Below are positions 6,694-8,800 of a stretch of 8,800 bases of DNA, one piece after another. Source of the stretch: DASPMP01 sp035626995. Lineage in GTDB: Bacteria > Gemmatimonadota > Gemmatimonadetes > Gemmatimonadales > Gemmatimonadaceae. A program made the position numbers and the translations under genes. How positions within the stretch are numbered: position 1 is the first letter of the stretch; each line of letters begins with the position of its first letter. Where the stretch lies: the NCBI GenBank assembly GCA_035626995.1, contig DASPMP010000272.1, forward strand, positions 1 through 8,800. Reading direction: 5' to 3'. The notes beneath the pieces are model-generated. The model saw only the letters and a program-made list of their open reading frames with translations. It ran no database searches and had not been told where the DNA came from.

Positions 6694-7207
6694 CTACTGT
6701 TCGACGATGAACGGCGGCGAGACGCGGTTGGCATCACGCCACGGAAGCTGCCCAGAGCTGTCGCGGTGAAGGTTCAGCACCAGTCGATACAACCCTGCGT
6801 TCGGGATGAAGTTTGCTTTGTGCATCGTGAGCATGTTTACCGCACCTTCAGCTATCATTGGTCAGCGGCACGGAGTACGACTGTGTCGCGCCAACCGCAA
6901 GCTCCCGCGGCTCGCACGCCACCTGCCCCGTCTGCCAGCCCAGAGGTAGAGGGGAATCGGTCCAACGTCCGTCGAATCGTTCCAGGCGATACGTTGGACA
7001 ACCCGCGTAGTACAGTGGGACGCCCTCAGGATTCTGGAGGACAACCGTGATGGCGGAGTCCTGACCCCAGTGGTAGACGGTTCTGCTGACCGTTATCACC
7101 GGGCCCGGACCAAGCGCAGCCGGCGGAGTGGCTTCGGCCCCGCACGCCGCCAGTAGCGCGAGGAACGCTGGTAACACGCGATCATCGAGTCGGTTTGGCG
7201 TGGACAT
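6694..7207 (-). pseudogene. Frameshifted small lipoprotein (immunoglobulin-like/BsuPI-like)
   Basis: The first frame (7207-6848, 119 aa) begins with a lipoprotein signal whose lipobox is LAAC at residues 19-22 (Cys22). It continues with a beta-rich domain: TVYHWGQDSAITVVLQNPEG, a C70/C98 pair, RELAVGATQSYSVPLT, then a stop (TGA 6850-6848). The +1 frame continues with no gap from 6858 to TAG at 6694, giving AEGAVNML... GLYRLVLNLHRDSSGQLPW... SPPFIVEQ, which looks like the missing C-terminal strands. The 514-nt span is one nt more than 171 codons, exactly what a 1-nt insertion near 6851-6858 would produce. The intact product would be about 170 aa. It resembles small secreted proteins of the BsuPI/immunoglobulin-like type, but I do not recognise a precise family. 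It could be a true pseudogene, a sequencing error, or two overlapping ORFs: an ATG at 6858 overlaps the first stop. No Shine-Dalgarno is evident. It is convergent with padR. Confidence 0.65.
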
Positions 7208-7518
7208 GTGAGTTGGAGTGAAGGGCGCGCAGGTTCGCGCTGCAAGACTACGTCCAGTCCCGATCCCGTGGAACGTCGGGTTTGGAGATCCACCGTCACG
7301 GGCGGGTACATCAGCGTCCTGAAGGTGAGACGGACGTGTGGGTATGGGATCGTTCCGCCCGCGTGGTCATAAAACTTTGACAACCTGGTTCGACTGACGG
7401 CGAGAGAATCGTCCCCAATTCTGTCAAAGTCTTGTGACTACACGCGCAGGGTGAAGCCCCCGGGGGTGGCAGGCTTGCCCGCCGTGAACGTTTGGATGGT
7501 GCGGGGTGTCCAAGTGCT
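7208..7518. other. Gene-poor gap between lipoprotein and cysteine-rich protein genes
   Basis: 311 bp of lower-GC sequence than the flanks. It holds a 9-bp inverted repeat (7374-7382 and 7422-7430), a CCCCCGGGGG palindrome at 7457-7466, and a minus-strand open stretch (about 7096-7440) whose start region reads DRIGDDSLAVSRTRLSKFYD and might be a gene remnant. It lies upstream of both the minus-strand lipoprotein and the plus-strand cysteine-rich gene, so it should hold their promoters. No convincing -35/-10 pair was found. Confidence 0.5.
7374..7430. repeat. 9-bp inverted repeat with 39-bp spacer
   Basis: ACTTTGACA at 7374-7382 is a perfect reverse complement of TGTCAAAGT at 7422-7430. Each arm contains a TTGACA -35-like word facing the other, but no -10 lies at the proper distance on either strand. 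It may be an operator pair or chance. Confidence 0.4.
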
Positions 7519-7941
7519 ATGAACCAGCGTTCAGTAAAGGTCTCGCGTCGCGCAGCAATCGGCCGAATTGCGAGCGCGTTCAGCGTTCTCCTGATCCCGC
7601 GCCCCCTGCTCGCATCCCGCGATCCATTTCCACATCCCGATCCGCGCGAAGGGATCAGCAGCGACAAGGTCATTGCCACCGCTGACCTCGGCACGAAGAG
7701 CAAGTCCGTGATCGAGGCGTACGATGCTGCGCGCGCGAATCCCGCGATCTTCGACGGACTGTACTGCGTCTGCGAGTGCGACAAGAACATGGGCCACCGC
7801 TCGCTCCTCGGCTGCTACGAATCGCGCCAGGCGGTGGGCTGCCACAGCTGCCGGGAACAGGCGCAGCTCATCGTCAAACTGCTCAAGAACGGCGACGACC
7901 TCGCCGCGATCAGGAAAGCGTTCGACGAGAAGTGGGGCTGA
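7519..7941 (+). CDS. Tat-exported cysteine-rich protein, divergent PCYCGC-like family
   Basis: 140 aa. The N-terminus KVSRRAAIGRIASAFSVLLIPRPLLA (split: twin Arg 10-11, hydrophobic 12-32) looks like a Tat signal, so export to the periplasm is likely. The mature part carries six Cys: C83, C85 and C87 in YCVCEC, C99 in GHRSLLGCY, and C108/C111 in GCHSC, followed by a charged helix (QLIVKLLKNGDDLAAIRKAFDEKW). The order CxCxC, GHxSLLxCY, CxxC matches the layout I recall for PCYCGC-motif proteins, whose function is unestablished; here the motif is altered (CVCEC for CYCGC). Metal or redox-cofactor binding is a plausible inference. The ATG at 7519 is preferred over the frame-open GTG-type start near 7492 because it places the twin Arg near the N-terminus. 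No clear ribosome binding site. The next gene starts 81 bp downstream on the same strand. Confidence 0.82.
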   Translation: MNQRSVKVSRRAAIGRIASAFSVLLIPRPLLASRDPFPHPDPREGISSDKVIATADLGTKSKSVIEAYDAARANPAIFDGLYCVCECDKNMGHRSLLGCYESRQAVGCHSCREQAQLIVKLLKNGDDLAAIRKAFDEKWG

Positions 7942-8011
7942 TCGTCATCAAACGTTAATACAGCTTTCACCCCGCCGGGCCCAAAGCGACATAGGTTCGA
8001 ATCAGAGAACC

Positions 8012-8018
8012 GGGAGGG
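8012..8018 (+). promoter_or_regulatory. Shine-Dalgarno for the carboxypeptidase-regulatory-like gene
   Basis: GGGAGGG, the best ribosome binding site in the window. It lies 4 nt from ATG 8023 and 7 nt from the adjacent ATG 8026, so the second ATG may be the main start. Confidence 0.7.
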
Positions 8019-8022
8019 TCCG

Positions 8023-8800
8023 ATGATGATTCGGCAGTGGGCACCGCTTTTCTTGCTTGCCATCACGTCCGCGGCAGCCCCAGCACAATCGGTCCGTGGC
8101 ATTATCACGGATCAGGCGACCGGTCGGTCGTTGCCTGGCGTCATCGTCACGCTGCTGAATGATTCCTCGCGTGTCGTGGCACGCTCGCTGAGTGGGGACG
8201 ATGGTCAGTACCGCATTGGAGCGCCCCGCGCCGGTCGCTACATCCTGCGGGCACTCCGCATTGGATTTCGCCCAGGCACAACAGCTCCTTTCGAACTAGC
8301 TGCAGGTGTGGAGGTCAACCGGCCCATCGCACTCGGCGCTGTCGCGATGGCACTCGACACCGTGCGAGTGGCGTCCAGAAGCGCGTGCCGAGTGGCATCG
8401 GATACAGCCATGGCTACGTATCGCGTCTGGGAGCAGGTCCGTGGCGCGCTGACGGCTGCGGACGTGACCGGTCAAACTCGCGGAATGGGGGCGCGAGTGA
8501 TCACGTATGAGCGCGCGCTCGATCTTCGTGGTCGTGTGGCGAGACAGACAATCGGCGTGCGATCCGCCTTCAGCAGCGTGCCGTGGACGTCACTGCCCCC
8601 TGACTCGCTTCGCGCGGTCGGATACGTCGTGAGGGATCTGGAGGGGGCCACCATTTTTTACGCACCGGACCTGGCTGTCCTCCTGTCAGATGAATTCATC
8701 GAAGACCATTGCATGCGCATCGTCGGCGCAGGCAGTCCAATGCTGCTCGGCATCGCGTTCGAGCCCACCGAAGCGCGACGCCGCGTGGCGGACATCGCCG
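8023..8800 (+). CDS. Secreted carboxypeptidase-regulatory-like domain protein (C-terminus outside window)
   Basis: 259 residues visible; the reading frame is open to the window end. The signal peptide is about 1-21 (IRQWAPLFLLAITSAAAPA, probable cleavage before QS). Residues 23-92 form a CarboxypepD_reg-like beta-sandwich: VRGIITDQATGRSLPGVIVTLL, DGQYRI, GRYILRALRIGFRPG. The segment 102-117 (IALGAVAMALDTVRVA) is the linker that usually leads to TonB-type plugs, but no plug motif follows. Instead there is a region with C122, YRVWEQVRGALTAA (133-146), VITYERALDLRGRV (159-172) and DEFIEDHC (C230) that I associate with uncharacterised secreted proteins of Gemmatimonadota. C122 and C230 could form a disulphide. 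Two adjacent ATGs (8023 and 8026) follow a strong ribosome binding site. It is likely periplasmic or surface-exposed; function unknown. It is not a TonB receptor on what is visible. Confidence 0.85.
   Translation, partial: MMIRQWAPLFLLAITSAAAPAQSVRGIITDQATGRSLPGVIVTLLNDSSRVVARSLSGDDGQYRIGAPRAGRYILRALRIGFRPGTTAPFELAAGVEVNRPIALGAVAMALDTVRVASRSACRVASDTAMATYRVWEQVRGALTAADVTGQTRGMGARVITYERALDLRGRVARQTIGVRSAFSSVPWTSLPPDSLRAVGYVVRDLEGATIFYAPDLAVLLSDEFIEDHCMRIVGAGSPMLLGIAFEPTEARRRVADIA

Noticed and set aside
6660..6700. Intrinsic terminator between padR and the lipoprotein gene
   Set aside because: Only a 4-bp GGCC hairpin and no T-tract on either strand.
7374..7410. Sigma-70 promoter from the TTGACA words in the 9-bp inverted repeat
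   Set aside because: Nothing resembling a -10 lies 16-18 bp away on either strand.
7311..7790. 159-codon minus-strand frame opposite the cysteine-rich protein
   Set aside because: It is antisense to a gene with a clear export signal and Cys motifs; its own product shows no domain.

Overview
The window looks like chromosomal DNA from a high-GC soil-type bacterium, most likely Gemmatimonadota. The reasons are strong GC bias at third codon positions, a 'duplicated orphan' MacB/FtsX-type permease paired with a PadR regulator, and a secreted carboxypeptidase-regulatory-domain protein carrying the ALDTVRV linker that I associate with that phylum. The assignment rests on gene content and is an inference.

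Left third (minus strand, read right to left): a tight signalling operon. A membrane histidine kinase (1272-2966) overlaps a tandem-receiver response regulator (550-1275) by ATGA. That gene overlaps by 8 nt a third gene (3-557, cut by the window edge) with a receiver domain followed by what looks like the start of a GAF domain. The second receiver of the middle protein has lost its phospho-acceptor Asp (His instead), so it is probably a pseudo-receiver.

Middle: a 668-bp divergent intergenic region (2967-3634) full of long imperfect inverted and direct repeats. It is open in several frames, so it gives false ORFs, including a 205-codon false N-terminal extension of the permease. At its right end a perfect palindrome, TTCTACA-A-TGTAGAA, abuts the permease ATG and contains a TACAAT -10-like hexamer, which suggests a repressible and possibly leaderless promoter. 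The 883-aa ADOP-type permease (3635-6286) is followed 28 bp later by a PadR-family repressor (6315-6650), the natural candidate to bind that palindrome.

Right third: convergent with padR is a small lipoprotein gene (6694-7207, minus) broken by an apparent 1-nt insertion. A 311-bp gene-poor gap follows (7208-7518). Then come a Tat-type exported six-cysteine protein resembling the PCYCGC-motif family (7519-7941) and the 5' part of a secreted carboxypeptidase-regulatory-like protein (8023 to the window end). I see no CRISPR array, tRNA, rRNA, transposase or prophage gene. The points most worth checking are the palindrome/PadR control unit, the degenerate receiver, the divergent cysteine protein, the frameshifted lipoprotein and the structured repeat region.
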